The position numbers and the translations under genes are program-made. A stretch of 64,000 bases of DNA from BOG-908 sp963850605. GTDB lineage: Bacteria > Pseudomonadota > Alphaproteobacteria > Acetobacterales > Acetobacteraceae. This document shows positions 17,072 through 27,214 of this stretch, one piece after another. Below the pieces are notes generated by a model. That model did no database searches. It was not told the DNA's origin and saw only the letters and a program-made list of their open reading frames with translations. Numbering within the stretch: the stretch's first letter is position 1; the number at the start of each line of letters is the position of its first letter. The DNA lies in assembly GCA_963850605.1 (NCBI GenBank), contig CAWKLX010000007.1, forward strand, positions 1-64,000, in the 5' to 3' direction.

Positions 17072-18617
17072 CGCGCGGCCTCGGCCAATTGTGGCGCGTG
17101 CGGCAGGCGGGCCAAGGCTTCGGCGTGGCTCTGCACCATGGCGGCCACCGTCGGCTCGAATTTCTCCGTAAAACTGCTGGGGTAGATACCGAGCCATAAC
17201 GTCAGCGCGATGAGAGGCGCGAAAATAGCCATTTCGCGTGGCGACAGGTCCAGGATGGAGCGTAGGTCCGGCCGCACGAGTTTGCCGAAAATGACGCGAC
17301 GATAGAGATACAGCATATAGGCGGCGCCGAGCACCATGCCAAAACTGCCGAGCAACGCGAGCCACAGATTGACCTGGAACGCGCCGACAAGGACCAGAAA
17401 CTCGCCCACGAAGCCGGATGTGCCGGGCAGGCCGATTGACGCCATGGTAAATAGCAGGAACACGAACGAATAGGCCGGCATGCGGTCGCCCAGGCCACCA
17501 TATCGCGCAATCTCACGCGTGTGCATACGGTCATAGATGACGCCAACGCACAGGAAGAGGGCCGCCGATACCACGCCGTGCGAGATCATCTGAAACAGCG
17601 CGCCCTCAATTCCCTGGACGTTGAACGTAAAAATGCCGATGACGACGACACCCATGTGTGCGACCGAGGAATAGGCGATCAGCTTCTTCATGTCCTCCTG
17701 CGCGAGCGCCACCAGCGATGTGTAGATGACCGCCACGACACCAAGCGTGAACATCAGCGGCGCGAAATGTGCCGATGCGACCGGCAACATGGGGACGGAA
17801 AAACGCAAAAAGCCGTAGGCCCCCATTTTAAGCAACACGCCGGCCAAGATGACGGAGCCGGCAGTCGGCGCTTCCACATGCGCGTCCGGCAGCCAAGTGT
17901 GCACCGGCCACATCGGCACTTTTACCGCGAACGAGGCGAAAAAGGCGAGGAACAGCCAGTACCTGCATATGCGCACTGAAAGGCGTGCGCACCAGGACCG
18001 TAATGTCGGTGGTACCGGCCTGGTGCCACATGGCAAGCAGCGCCAGCAGCATCAGCACCGAGCCCGCGAACGTGTACAAAAAAGAACTTCAACGATGCGT
18101 AAACGCGTCTCGGACCACCCCAAACTCCGATGATCAGATACATCGGTATCAGAACGCCCTCAAAGAACATGTAGAACAGCAGGAAATCCGTGGCGGAAAA
18201 CATGCCCACCATCATCGTTTCCAAAATCAGGAATGCGGCCATATACTCGCGCACACGCGTCTTAATTGTATCCCAGCTTGCCAGTATACAGATCGGCGTG
18301 AGCGCCGTAGAGAGTAGTACGAACAGCACCGAGATGCCGTCCACACCCATGCGGTAGCCGATGCCAAAACCGGGCAGCCACTCGGCGTGTTCGACGAACT
18401 GATAGCCCGCCTCCCGAATATCGAAACGCGTCCAGAGTACCAATGAGATCAGGAAGGTGAGCAGGCTGGCCCAAAGTGCCGTCCAGCGGGCATTCTTCGC
18501 AACAGCTTCGTTTTCGCCACGCAGCGTCATCAGAATCGCCACGCCGAGCAGGGGCAGGAACGTGACAAGGGAGAGCACGGGGAAACCCGCTGCATTCAGG
18601 GTAGCATCGCCGTTCAT
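17068..18617 (-). CDS. nuoM: NADH-quinone oxidoreductase subunit M (two frameshifts)
   Basis: Antiporter-like proton-pumping subunit of complex I. With two one-base corrections it is about 515 residues, the usual length. The N-terminal part (to ASLKFF) breaks near 18080, where a run of six A (T on the coding strand) has one base too many. The middle (TFAGSVLMLLALLAMWHQAG) breaks again near 17963, where one extra base precedes TACTGGCTG. The rest is intact: MWPVHTWLPDAHVEAPTAGS, EDMKKLIAYSSVAHMG, GLPGTSGFVGEF. All other nuo genes are open, so sequencing error is likely. ATG 18617 overlaps the nuoL stop. Confidence 0.92.
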
Positions 18618-20545
18618 CGCGTCACCAGAAACAAACTGACCAACGCCACAAGTCCGATCAGCATGGTGAAGGCATAGACCGCGATCGACCCTGTTTGCAG
18701 CCGCACCACTTGCACTGATCCACCCTCTGCCAGGCTGGCAAGACCGTTGGGGACGCCGTCGATAATCTGGGCATCTCCAACCTGCCAGAACTCACGCGCG
18801 AGCCAGAGGGCGGGTCGTACGAACAGGAAGTCGTAAAGTTCGTCGAAGTACCATTTGTTGAGCAGGAACCGATAGATCGGTGCGAACCGTGTGGCGAGGG
18901 TCATCGGAAGTGCAGGGTTCACGATGTAGAACAAGTAGGCGAGCGCGATGCCCAAAATGCCGGTGACCGTGGGAAGAATACCGATCAGGAATGGCGTGCG
19001 TTCGATCTGCTCCAGGATGTGATTGGCCTCCGCGGTAAAGATTGCCCCTTGCCAGTAATTGGCTTGGTGATCGCCGATGAACACCGTATGCAGCAGCCAC
19101 CCGGCCAGTACAGCGCCGCACGACAATAGGATCAGCGGTCCCGTCATGCTGAGCGGGCTTTCGTGCACGTGCGACATCACGTGATCCTCGGCGCGAGGCT
19201 TGCCGTGAAAGGTCATGAACAGGAGCCGCCAAGAGTAGAAGGCGGTCAGGAACGCGGCTGCTGTTCCACAAACAAAACCGTAGGCGCCGACAGGCGTGCC
19301 AGCCGCGAACGTGGCTTCAAGAATGGCGTCTTTCGACCAATACCCGGCGAAATACGGTATGCCGCCAAGCGCCAGGCTGCCCACCCACATGGTTATCCAG
19401 GTGACCGGTACACGGCGCCAGATACCGCCCATGCGCCGCATGTCCTGCTCGTCGGACATGGCATGGATGACCGAGCCCGCACACAGGAACAGCAGCGCCT
19501 TGAAGAACGCATGGGTTATCAGATGAAACATGCTGGCCTGATAGGCGCCCACGCCGGCGGCCATGAACATATAGCCGAGTTGCGAGCACGTGGAGTAAGC
19601 GATCACACGTTTGATGTCGTTTTGTACACAGGCGACAGTGGCCGCGAACAGACAGGTCGTCGCGCCTATGAACGTCACGAAGGTGAGTGCGCCGGGTGCG
19701 AATTCCATGAGAGGCGACATGCGCGACATCAGGAAAACGCCCGCGGTCACCATCGTTGCCGCATGGATCAGCGCCGATACAGGCGTGGGACCTTCCATCG
19801 CGTCGGGCAGCCAGGTGTGCAGCAAGATCTGCGCCGACTTCCCCATGGCGCCGATGAACAGCAAATAGCCGATCACCTCGTAGCTGCGGGGGTTCGCACC
19901 GAGTAGTCCATAGGTGTCGTTCACGTGTTGCGGTATATTGGCGAAGATGGTCGCAAAATCGACGGCACCGAACTTGAAGAACACGAGCGCAATGCCCACA
20001 GCGAAGGACAAATCGCCGACGCGATTGACGACCATTGCTTTGATCGCGGCACGGTTGGCGGCCGGCCGGTCATACCAGTAGCCGATCAGCAAATAGCTCG
20101 CCAGCCCCACACCTTCCCAGCCAAAAAACAGCTGGACCAGGTTGTCAGCAGTCACCAGCATCAGCATCGCGAAAGTGAAAAGCGACAGATAAGAGAAGAA
20201 GCGCGATGTAGTCGACTTCTCATGCGCCATGTAGCCGACGCTGTAGATGTGGATCAGCGTGGCAACACAGGTGACCATGGCCGCCATCGAGACCGACAAC
20301 GAATCGTAGAGCAGCGCCCAGTCGAGGTGGAAATTGCCGGCGCTGATCCAGGTGGCGATTGGGACAACGCCGTTCCCAACGCCGCCCCAGATGTGTTGAT
20401 ACCAGGACGCGACGCCGCAGACGGACGCCAGCACCATGCAGGCAATCGTCACAAGCTGCGCGGCACGATCGCCGATGCCACGGCCGGCAAAGCCACAGAC
20501 AAGCGAACCCAAGAGCGGAGAAAAGACGGCAAGCGCAAAGATCAT
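18614..20545 (-). CDS. nuoL: NADH-quinone oxidoreductase subunit L
   Basis: Distal antiporter-like subunit of complex I with the long lateral helix at its C-terminus. 643 residues. Conserved membrane-core segments include LLIGYWYDRPAANRAAIKAM, ILLHTWLPDAMEGPTPVSAL (lysine-free variant of the broken helix) and NDIKRVIAYSTCSQLGYMF. It starts one base after the nuoK stop. Hydrophobic throughout. Confidence 0.95.
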   Translation of the reverse strand: MIFALAVFSPLLGSLVCGFAGRGIGDRAAQLVTIACMVLASVCGVASWYQHIWGGVGNGVVPIATWISAGNFHLDWALLYDSLSVSMAAMVTCVATLIHIYSVGYMAHEKSTTSRFFSYLSLFTFAMLMLVTADNLVQLFFGWEGVGLASYLLIGYWYDRPAANRAAIKAMVVNRVGDLSFAVGIALVFFKFGAVDFATIFANIPQHVNDTYGLLGANPRSYEVIGYLLFIGAMGKSAQILLHTWLPDAMEGPTPVSALIHAATMVTAGVFLMSRMSPLMEFAPGALTFVTFIGATTCLFAATVACVQNDIKRVIAYSTCSQLGYMFMAAGVGAYQASMFHLITHAFFKALLFLCAGSVIHAMSDEQDMRRMGGIWRRVPVTWITMWVGSLALGGIPYFAGYWSKDAILEATFAAGTPVGAYGFVCGTAAAFLTAFYSWRLLFMTFHGKPRAEDHVMSHVHESPLSMTGPLILLSCGAVLAGWLLHTVFIGDHQANYWQGAIFTAEANHILEQIERTPFLIGILPTVTGILGIALAYLFYIVNPALPMTLATRFAPIYRFLLNKWYFDELYDFLFVRPALWLAREFWQVGDAQIIDGVPNGLASLAEGGSVQVVRLQTGSIAVYAFTMLIGLVALVSLFLVTR

Positions 20546-20546
20546 C

Positions 20547-20867
20547 TCAGCCCTTCATGAGGGTCACGTCCTCGACCTCGATCGAGCCGCGGTTGCGGAA
20601 ATAGACAACAACGATGGCGAGCCCGATGGCTGCTTCGGCCGCAGCGACTGTGAGCACAAACATCGCCAATATTTGGCCGGACAGGTCACCGAGCGCAGAG
20701 GAAAATGCCACCAGGTTGATGTTGACCGCAAGAAGGATCAGTTCGATCGACATCAGGATGACGATGACATTCTTACGGTTCAGAAAAATTCCGAACACGC
20801 CCAGTACGAGCAGACAAGCGCCGACGAACAAGTAATGTCCGAGACTCACGGCCGGTAGGGTGGTCAT
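20547..20867 (-). CDS. nuoK: NADH-quinone oxidoreductase subunit K
   Basis: Small three-helix membrane subunit of complex I carrying the two buried glutamates of the proton path (SIELILLAVN and AAEAAIGLAIVV). 106 residues, the usual length of about 100 plus a short polar tail. It lies three bases downstream of nuoJ and one base upstream of nuoL. Confidence 0.95.
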   Translation of the reverse strand: MTTLPAVSLGHYLFVGACLLVLGVFGIFLNRKNVIVILMSIELILLAVNINLVAFSSALGDLSGQILAMFVLTVAAAEAAIGLAIVVVYFRNRGSIEVEDVTLMKG

Positions 20868-20870
20868 CGC

Positions 20871-21593
20871 CTAATGCTCTCCGGTGATGGGCGCCGGCGC
20901 CGGCGCACCATCGTGGCCATCGTTCGTGGCTTCATGCGGTAGCGCCAGTCGCTCGTGATGCGGGCGCGGACGATAGATGCCAAGCTCGCCCACCCCGGCG
21001 CCGCTGCGCAACCGTAAAACCTCGAGCGTATCTGATACACGGCGTTCCTGCTGACGCGTGATATCTTGATGACGAGAGGTGCGGCGTTCCCGGTGCGTGA
21101 GCACGATGGCACCGATCATGGCGACCAGCAGGATCAGGCCGGACAGTTGGAACAGCAGCAGATAGTTCGTGTAGAGAACCTGGCCGATGGCGCGCGTGTT
21201 TTCCAACTGTCCGGTTGCCTGGCCCAACCGGAGCACGGGCGCGCTGCCCGAGAAACGCCAGCCGAACAGCACGCTCAGCAATTCTGTTAAGAGGACGATC
21301 CCCACGGTGGCGCCGACCGGCGCGTATCGCTGAAAGCCTTCCCGCAGGGCGACAAAATCCACGTCCAGCATCATCACAACAAACAGGAACAGCACGGCGA
21401 CGGCACCGACATAGACGATGACCAGGATCATCGCGAGGAACTCGGCGCCAGCGATCAGAAACAGGGCCGCTGCGTTGAAGAAAGCGAGTATCAGGAACAG
21501 CACCGAATGCACGGGGTTGCGGCTGGTGACGACCATTGCGGCCGATCCAAGCAGGATGGCCGAGAACACATAAAATGCCGCTGTCGTGATCAT
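20871..21593 (-). CDS. nuoJ: NADH-quinone oxidoreductase subunit J
   Basis: Membrane subunit of complex I, 240 residues. Five helices occupy roughly the first 165 residues, including the pi-bulge helix (FLAMILVIVYVGAVAVLFLF). A polar, charged C-terminal tail of about 70 residues (HRERRTSRHQDITRQQERRV onward) is longer than in E. coli NuoJ. ATG 21593 overlaps the nuoI stop as ATGA. Confidence 0.94.
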   Translation of the reverse strand: MITTAAFYVFSAILLGSAAMVVTSRNPVHSVLFLILAFFNAAALFLIAGAEFLAMILVIVYVGAVAVLFLFVVMMLDVDFVALREGFQRYAPVGATVGIVLLTELLSVLFGWRFSGSAPVLRLGQATGQLENTRAIGQVLYTNYLLLFQLSGLILLVAMIGAIVLTHRERRTSRHQDITRQQERRVSDTLEVLRLRSGAGVGELGIYRPRPHHERLALPHEATNDGHDGAPAPAPITGEH

Positions 21594-22078
21594 CGATAAG
21601 GTGCGTCCAGCTCAAGCCTCTTCGCCAGTTCGGTCTCCCATCGGTCACCGTTATCGAGCAGTTTTTCCTTGTTGTACATGAGCTCCTCCCGGGTCTCGGT
21701 GGAGAATTCCAAGTTGGGACCCTCAACAATCGCGTCGACCGGGCAAGCCTCTTCGCAAAGGCCGCAATAGATGCATTTTGTCATATCGATGTCGTAGCGG
21801 GTCGTGCGACGGGAGCCATCGTCACGCGGCTCCGCCTCGATGGTGATGGCGTAGGCGGGGCAGATCGCCTCGCACAACTTGCACGCGATGCAACGCTCCT
21901 CACCGTTCGGGTAGCGGCGCAGCGCGTGCTCGCCTTTGAAGCGCGCGCTGGTCGGGCTGCGCTCATGTGGGTAGTTGATCGTGACCTTGGGCTTGAAGAA
22001 ATACCGCAATGTCAGCGCCATACCCGAAAGCAGTTCGGTCATGACGAGGCGGGTGATGGATTTTCCGGTGAGCTGCAT
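21590..22078 (-). CDS. nuoI: NADH-quinone oxidoreductase subunit I
   Basis: Peripheral-arm subunit carrying iron-sulfur clusters N6a and N6b. Two ferredoxin motifs are complete: CIACKLCEAICP and CIYCGLCEEACP. From ATG 22078 the protein has 162 residues, the typical alphaproteobacterial length, with the expected TELLSGMALTLRYFFKPKVT start region. A second candidate ATG at 22093 overlaps the nuoH stop as ATGA and would add five residues. Confidence 0.94.
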   Translation of the reverse strand: MQLTGKSITRLVMTELLSGMALTLRYFFKPKVTINYPHERSPTSARFKGEHALRRYPNGEERCIACKLCEAICPAYAITIEAEPRDDGSRRTTRYDIDMTKCIYCGLCEEACPVDAIVEGPNLEFSTETREELMYNKEKLLDNGDRWETELAKRLELDAPYR

Positions 22079-22089
22079 AGTTCTACCCG

Positions 22090-23115
22090 TCATGCCGGTC
22101 CGGCTGGAAGCAGACCGGTCAGCTCCAGAAACCCGGCCGTCAGCACCAACCACAGAAGCGAGACCGGCAGAAACACTTTCCAGCCGAGGCGCATCAATTG
22201 ATCATAGCGAAACCGGGGAAACGTCGCCCGAACCCAGAAGAAGAAAAACATGATCAGGCTCATCTTGGCGAACAGCCAGAACACGCCGGGAATAAACGTA
22301 AGGCCAAATGGCGCCTGCCAGCCCCCCAGGAACAGAATGCTCGCCAGTGCCGACATCATGATCATGTTTGTATATTCGCCGAGAAAGAACAATGCGAACG
22401 ACATGGCGCTGTATTCGACGAAGAATCCGGCCACCAGCTCGCTCTCGCCTTCGGGCAAGTCGAAGGGTGCGCGATTAGTTTCAGCTAGCATGGATATCAG
22501 GAAAATGACAAACATCGGTAGCAGCGGAAAGCAGAACCACCAGTTCGCCTGCGCGCGCACAACGTCGTTCAGATTGAGGCTCCCGACGCATAGCATGACC
22601 GTCACCAGCACGAACCCGATGGAAACCTCGTAGCTGACCATCTGCGCGGCCGACCGCATCGCGCCCAGAAAAGCATACTTCGAATTGCTCGCCCAGCCGG
22701 CGATAATGACGCCGTACACGCCCAGCGAGCTGACGGCGAACAGATACAGAATGCCGACATTGATGTCAGCGACTGCCCAGCCGTCATTGACGGGAATGAC
22801 GGCCCAGGCAAGGCAGGCCAAGATGAACATCAGCATTGGCGCCAATAGGAACAGAGCCCGGCTGGCACCGGCCGGTACGATCGTCTCCTTCGTGAAGACC
22901 TTTATTGCATCGGCGAATGGTTGCCACAATCCAAATGGACCCACGACGTTCGGCCCCAAGCGGAGCTGGAACGCGCCGAGCGCCTTTCGTTCGAAATAGG
23001 TGGCGTAGGCCATGGAGAGCAGAACAGGCACAAGAATACCGAGCGTCTTGGCAACTGTAAGCAAGAGTGTAGCAACGTCACGACCGAACTCGGACTCTGT
23101 GAAGAAGCCGTGCAT
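22090..23115 (-). CDS. nuoH: NADH-quinone oxidoreductase subunit H
   Basis: Membrane subunit at the junction with the peripheral arm, forming much of the quinone-binding chamber. 341 residues and about eight helices. The conserved quinone-site loops are present: YFERKALGAFQLRLGPNVVG and NRAPFDLPEGESELVAGFFV with its acidic residues. It begins three bases after the nuoG stop. Confidence 0.95.
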   Translation of the reverse strand: MHGFFTESEFGRDVATLLLTVAKTLGILVPVLLSMAYATYFERKALGAFQLRLGPNVVGPFGLWQPFADAIKVFTKETIVPAGASRALFLLAPMLMFILACLAWAVIPVNDGWAVADINVGILYLFAVSSLGVYGVIIAGWASNSKYAFLGAMRSAAQMVSYEVSIGFVLVTVMLCVGSLNLNDVVRAQANWWFCFPLLPMFVIFLISMLAETNRAPFDLPEGESELVAGFFVEYSAMSFALFFLGEYTNMIMMSALASILFLGGWQAPFGLTFIPGVFWLFAKMSLIMFFFFWVRATFPRFRYDQLMRLGWKVFLPVSLLWLVLTAGFLELTGLLPAGPA

Positions 23116-23118
23116 TGG

Positions 23119-25200
23119 CTACTCCGCGGCCGCAGCAAACGAGGCCGTGACCAGCGCCGATGGCGCCAGGCGCGAACACTCGGCCATCGTGGCACTCGCG
23201 CGGCTAATCGGGTTGGTGCGGTAGTAGTCGGCGATAGGCGAAGCGAAAGGCCGATCCGCCACGGCGTCTTGCGCGCCACCCTCAGCGGGGCCGGCGAGAT
23301 TGCTTGCACCAAACCGTGCGAGGCCGATGCGCGCGAATACCGGATTTGCCTGGGTCAAATGCGCGCGAATTGTTTCGAGATCGTCATACGGCAGGACATG
23401 GCCGATCGTAGCGCTGAAGGCGCGCAGTATCCGCCAATCCTCGCGCGCGTCACCGGGCGGGAATATTGCGCGATAGCCACGTTGAACACGGCCTTCCGTG
23501 TTGATGTATGTCCCGTCCTTTTCGGTGTAGGCGGCACCTGGCAGGATCACGTCTGCACGGGATGCGCCGCGGTCTCCATGGTGGCCTTGATAGACGACGA
23601 ACGTGTTCCCGCCGATACGCACCGGATCGAGTTCATCGGCGCCCAAAAGCCACAGCAGATCGACCCCGCCGCCAAGCATGCCGGCAACATCCAACCCGTT
23701 CGGGCCGGGTAAAAATCCGAGATCAAGCGCACCTACACGGGCTGCTGCCGTGTGCAGCACGTTGAACCCATGCCAGTCCGGAGTGAGCGCGCCGATATCC
23801 CGCGCCAACGACCACGCGCGAGCCAGCACGGCGGCGCCGTCCGGGCGGGCGAGTGCACCTTGTCCCAAGATGATCATCGGGTGTTTTGCGTGAGACATCT
23901 TTTCGGCGAACTCGGCCGCATGCTCGTGTAATCCAGAGATGAGCGAGGGCGAACTCCCCAGAAGTTCGGCATGGTAGGTAAGGTCATTCGCGTCGCCGAT
24001 GACACCGACCGGCAGATGGCCGGCAGTCGCAAGCCAGCGCTTGCGGAGCCGTGCGTTCAGGATCGGCGCTTCACGACGCGGATTCGTGCCGATCAACAGC
24101 ACCGCATCGGCTACGTCCACTCCGGCAATGGTGCTGTTGAACAGATAAAATTCGCGGCGCGACGCATCCAACCTCGCGCCATCCTGCCGGCAGTCGATGT
24201 TCTGGGACCCTAGCGCCGCCATCAGATGTTTCAGCGCCAACATACTTTCCGCGTCGCACAAATCACCAGCAACCGCGCCGATGCGGGCGCCGTCCAGGCC
24301 GTGCAGACGTGCGGCAATGGCCGTGAACGCCTCCGGCCAGGTTGCAGGACGCAACTTACCTTCGACGCGCACCCAAGGTCTGTCCAAGCGACGCCGTTTT
24401 AGCCCGTCGAACGAGAAGCGTGACTTGTCCGCAATCCACTCGTCATTGATCTCGTCATCCACACGGGGGAGGATCCGTAGTACTTCAGGGCCCTTGGCAT
24501 CCACACGGATGGGTGTGCCGACCGCATCCAGAACGTCGACGCTGTCGGTCTTGCTCAGCTCCCATGGGCGCGCGACGAAAGCGTAGGGCTTGCTGGTGAG
24601 CGCACCGACGGGGCAGATGTCGATCAGGTTGCCGGACAGTTCGCTCGTCAACGCGTGTTCAACGTAGGTGCCGACTTCCATGTTCTCGCCACGGGCGGTC
24701 GCGCCGAGCTCCGGCACGCCTGCGATTTCGGTAGCGAACCGAATACAGCGCGTACACTGGATGCAGCGCGTCATCACCGTCTTGACGAGCGGACCGAGAT
24801 ACTTGTCCTTGATGGCGCGCTTGTTTTCCGCGTAGCGGGAATGGTCCATGCCGTAGGCGTATGACTGGTCCTGAAGATCACACTCGCCGCCCTGATCGCA
24901 AATCGGGCAATCCAACGGATGGTTGATCAGCAGGAATTCCATAACGCCACGGCGCGCTTGTCGCACCATGGCGGTGTCGGTGCGTACGACCATGCCCTCA
25001 GCCACAGGATAGGCGCAGCTGGCGATCGGCTTGGGTGCTTTCTCGATTTCGACCAGACACATGCGGCAATTGCCGGCGACGGACAGCCGTTCATGGTAGC
25101 AGAAGCGCGGTATCTCGCGTCCTGCCTTCTCGCAGGCCTGTAGGACCGAGCTGCCGGGTTGGATCTCTACGTCCACGCCATCAATAACAAGCTTGACCAT
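23119..25200 (-). CDS. nuoG: NADH-quinone oxidoreductase subunit G
   Basis: Largest peripheral-arm subunit, 693 residues. N-terminal [2Fe-2S] ferredoxin domain (FCYHERLSVAGNCRMCLVEI), the His-Cys3 [4Fe-4S] motif HPLDCPICDQGGECDLQD, and the Cys4 cluster in CIQCTRCIRF and LIDICPVGAL. The remainder is a molybdopterin-oxidoreductase-like domain without cofactor role. Length and cluster set are those of alphaproteobacterial and mitochondrial NDUFS1-type proteins. The extra N7 cluster motif of E. coli NuoG is not seen. Confidence 0.95.
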   Translation of the reverse strand: MVKLVIDGVDVEIQPGSSVLQACEKAGREIPRFCYHERLSVAGNCRMCLVEIEKAPKPIASCAYPVAEGMVVRTDTAMVRQARRGVMEFLLINHPLDCPICDQGGECDLQDQSYAYGMDHSRYAENKRAIKDKYLGPLVKTVMTRCIQCTRCIRFATEIAGVPELGATARGENMEVGTYVEHALTSELSGNLIDICPVGALTSKPYAFVARPWELSKTDSVDVLDAVGTPIRVDAKGPEVLRILPRVDDEINDEWIADKSRFSFDGLKRRRLDRPWVRVEGKLRPATWPEAFTAIAARLHGLDGARIGAVAGDLCDAESMLALKHLMAALGSQNIDCRQDGARLDASRREFYLFNSTIAGVDVADAVLLIGTNPRREAPILNARLRKRWLATAGHLPVGVIGDANDLTYHAELLGSSPSLISGLHEHAAEFAEKMSHAKHPMIILGQGALARPDGAAVLARAWSLARDIGALTPDWHGFNVLHTAAARVGALDLGFLPGPNGLDVAGMLGGGVDLLWLLGADELDPVRIGGNTFVVYQGHHGDRGASRADVILPGAAYTEKDGTYINTEGRVQRGYRAIFPPGDAREDWRILRAFSATIGHVLPYDDLETIRAHLTQANPVFARIGLARFGASNLAGPAEGGAQDAVADRPFASPIADYYRTNPISRASATMAECSRLAPSALVTASFAAAAE

Positions 25201-25232
25201 ATGCTTCTTTCAACCGATGCCGATATGCGCGG

Positions 25233-26555
25233 TCATTCGGCGGCAAGCGGCAGCGCCGCCGGGGTCACGACCCTGGCGCCTCCGCGATACTGGGCGATGC
25301 GCTCTTCTATCACCGGACGAAAATGCCGGATCAATCCCTGGATTGGCCACGCGGCCGCGTCGCCCAGCGCGCAGATGGTGTGGCCCTCGATCTGACGCGT
25401 GACCTGTTCCAGCATATCAATTTCCGAAATGTCCGCACGGCCCTCGACCATGCGATACATCACCCGCATCATCCAGCCGGTGCCCTCGCGGCATGGTGTG
25501 CACTGTCCGCAACTCTCGTGCTTGTAGAATTTGGACAGGCGCGCAATGGCGCGTACAACATCAGTCGACTTGTCCATGACGATAACTGCGGCCGTGCCTA
25601 AGCCGGATTTTACGTCGCGCAGACTGTCAAAATCCATCAGGACCGTGTCGCAAGTCTCTTTTGGTAGCAGGGGGACGGATGACCCACCGGGGATGACCGC
25701 CAGCAGGTTGTTCCACCCCCCACGCACGCCGCCCGCGTATCTTTCCAGCAACTCACGCAACGGAATACCGAGTTCCTCCTCCACGTTGCAGGGCGTGTTG
25801 ACGTGGCCGGAGATGCAAAAAATCTTGGTGCCCGCATTCTTCGGCCGCCCAAGCGCGGAAAACCATCCTCCGCCGCGCCGCAGGATCTCGGGGGCGACGG
25901 CGATGGTTTCAACGTTATTGACCGTGGTAGGACAACCATACAGCCCGACAGCCGCAGGAAACGGTGGCTTCAAGCGCGGCATGCCCTTCTTGCCTTCCAG
26001 GCTTTCGAGCAATGCTGTTTCTTCGCCGCAGATGTAGGCGCCAGCCCCGCGATGCAGGAATACGTCACAGTCCCAGCCACTGCCACATGCATTAACGCCA
26101 ATCAGGCCGGCCTCGTAAGCCTCGTCGATGGCCGCTTGCAGGTTGAGATGTTCGTTATAGTATTCGCCACGGATATAGATGTAAGCGGCATGCGCGCCCA
26201 TCGCGAAGCAGGCGATCAGGCAACCCTCGATCAGCTTGTGCGGATCGTGCCGCATGATGTCACGATCTTTGCAGGTGCCAGGCTCGCTCTCATCGGCGTT
26301 GACGACCAGATAAGCGGGACGGCCGTCCGAGACTTTTGGCATGAACGACCATTTCATTCCGGTCGGGAAACCCGCGCCGCCCCGGCCACGCAGGCCGGAG
26401 GCTTTCATCTCGTCGATGATGGCTTCACGGCCGCGCAAAAGAATGGCTGCCGTGCCGTCCCAATCGCCGCGCGCGCGCGCGCCAGCCAGCCGCCAATCGT
26501 GCTGGCCGTAGAGGTTGGTGAAGATGCGGTCCTTGTCTTGCAGCATTGTGCTCAC
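25233..26555 (-). CDS. nuoF: NADH-quinone oxidoreductase subunit F
   Basis: NADH-binding subunit with FMN and [4Fe-4S] cluster N3. 440 residues. Visible motifs: the FMN/NADH site GLRGRGGAGFPTGMKWSF, ESEPGTCKDRDI, YIRGEYYNE and the cluster motif ESCGQCTPCREGTGW with its fourth cysteine in HTICALGD. The GTG at 26555 overlaps the nuoE stop as GTGA and is preferred for coupling; an ATG at 26546 is the alternative start. Confidence 0.95.
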   Translation of the reverse strand: MSTMLQDKDRIFTNLYGQHDWRLAGARARGDWDGTAAILLRGREAIIDEMKASGLRGRGGAGFPTGMKWSFMPKVSDGRPAYLVVNADESEPGTCKDRDIMRHDPHKLIEGCLIACFAMGAHAAYIYIRGEYYNEHLNLQAAIDEAYEAGLIGVNACGSGWDCDVFLHRGAGAYICGEETALLESLEGKKGMPRLKPPFPAAVGLYGCPTTVNNVETIAVAPEILRRGGGWFSALGRPKNAGTKIFCISGHVNTPCNVEEELGIPLRELLERYAGGVRGGWNNLLAVIPGGSSVPLLPKETCDTVLMDFDSLRDVKSGLGTAAVIVMDKSTDVVRAIARLSKFYKHESCGQCTPCREGTGWMMRVMYRMVEGRADISEIDMLEQVTRQIEGHTICALGDAAAWPIQGLIRHFRPVIEERIAQYRGGARVVTPAALPLAAE

Positions 26556-27214
26556 TCCGCGACCGTCAGCAGCGTCGTCGGGCCGCCAGCCGGCGCGGAT
26601 GTCAGTCTGCCTGTCATTGAGCCCGGCTTGGGGGGTGCATCGCCACGTTGAAGCGATCGCAGCAGCGTTTCCGTTGATGCGCCGTCGAGATCCTCATAGA
26701 AATCGTTGTCGATCTGCAAGATGGGGGCGTTCACACAAGCACCCAGGCATTCCACTTCCGACAGGGTGAATACGCCATCCTCGCTCGTCTCGTGCCAGCC
26801 GGTTATGCCGGTCACGCGGCGGCAGGCGGCGACAACCTCGTCCGAGCCGCGCAGCCAGCATGGCGTGGTTGTGCAAACCTGCAGATGGTATCTGCCGATC
26901 GGGCTGGTGTTGAACATCAGATAGAAGGTGGCGACCTCGTACACGCGGATCGGTGGCATGCCGAGCCGGGCTGCGACCACGTCCATAGCCACGCGTGGCA
27001 CCCATGCGCTGCCGCTTTGGCGACGCATCTGGTCCTGCACAAGGTAGAGCACAGGCAGAACGGCGCTGGCCTGACGACCGGCCGGGTATTTTGTCAGTGT
27101 CTTGTCGATAGCCGCGTTGCTTTCCGCATCAAACGCGAATGTTTCGGGTTCCACGCGGTTATGCGCGGCCGTTGAGCCGTCACCGATATTCTCGGCCGAA
27201 AATGCGCCCGACAT
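26552..27214 (-). CDS. nuoE: NADH-quinone oxidoreductase subunit E
   Basis: Peripheral-arm subunit with [2Fe-2S] cluster N1a. 220 residues with a thioredoxin-like fold; the four cysteines are in VCTTTPCWLRG and ECLGACVNAP. An N-terminal stretch of about 35 residues precedes the conserved core. ATG 27214 overlaps the nuoD stop as TGATG. Confidence 0.95.
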   Translation of the reverse strand: MSGAFSAENIGDGSTAAHNRVEPETFAFDAESNAAIDKTLTKYPAGRQASAVLPVLYLVQDQMRRQSGSAWVPRVAMDVVAARLGMPPIRVYEVATFYLMFNTSPIGRYHLQVCTTTPCWLRGSDEVVAACRRVTGITGWHETSEDGVFTLSEVECLGACVNAPILQIDNDFYEDLDGASTETLLRSLQRGDAPPKPGSMTGRLTSAPAGGPTTLLTVAE

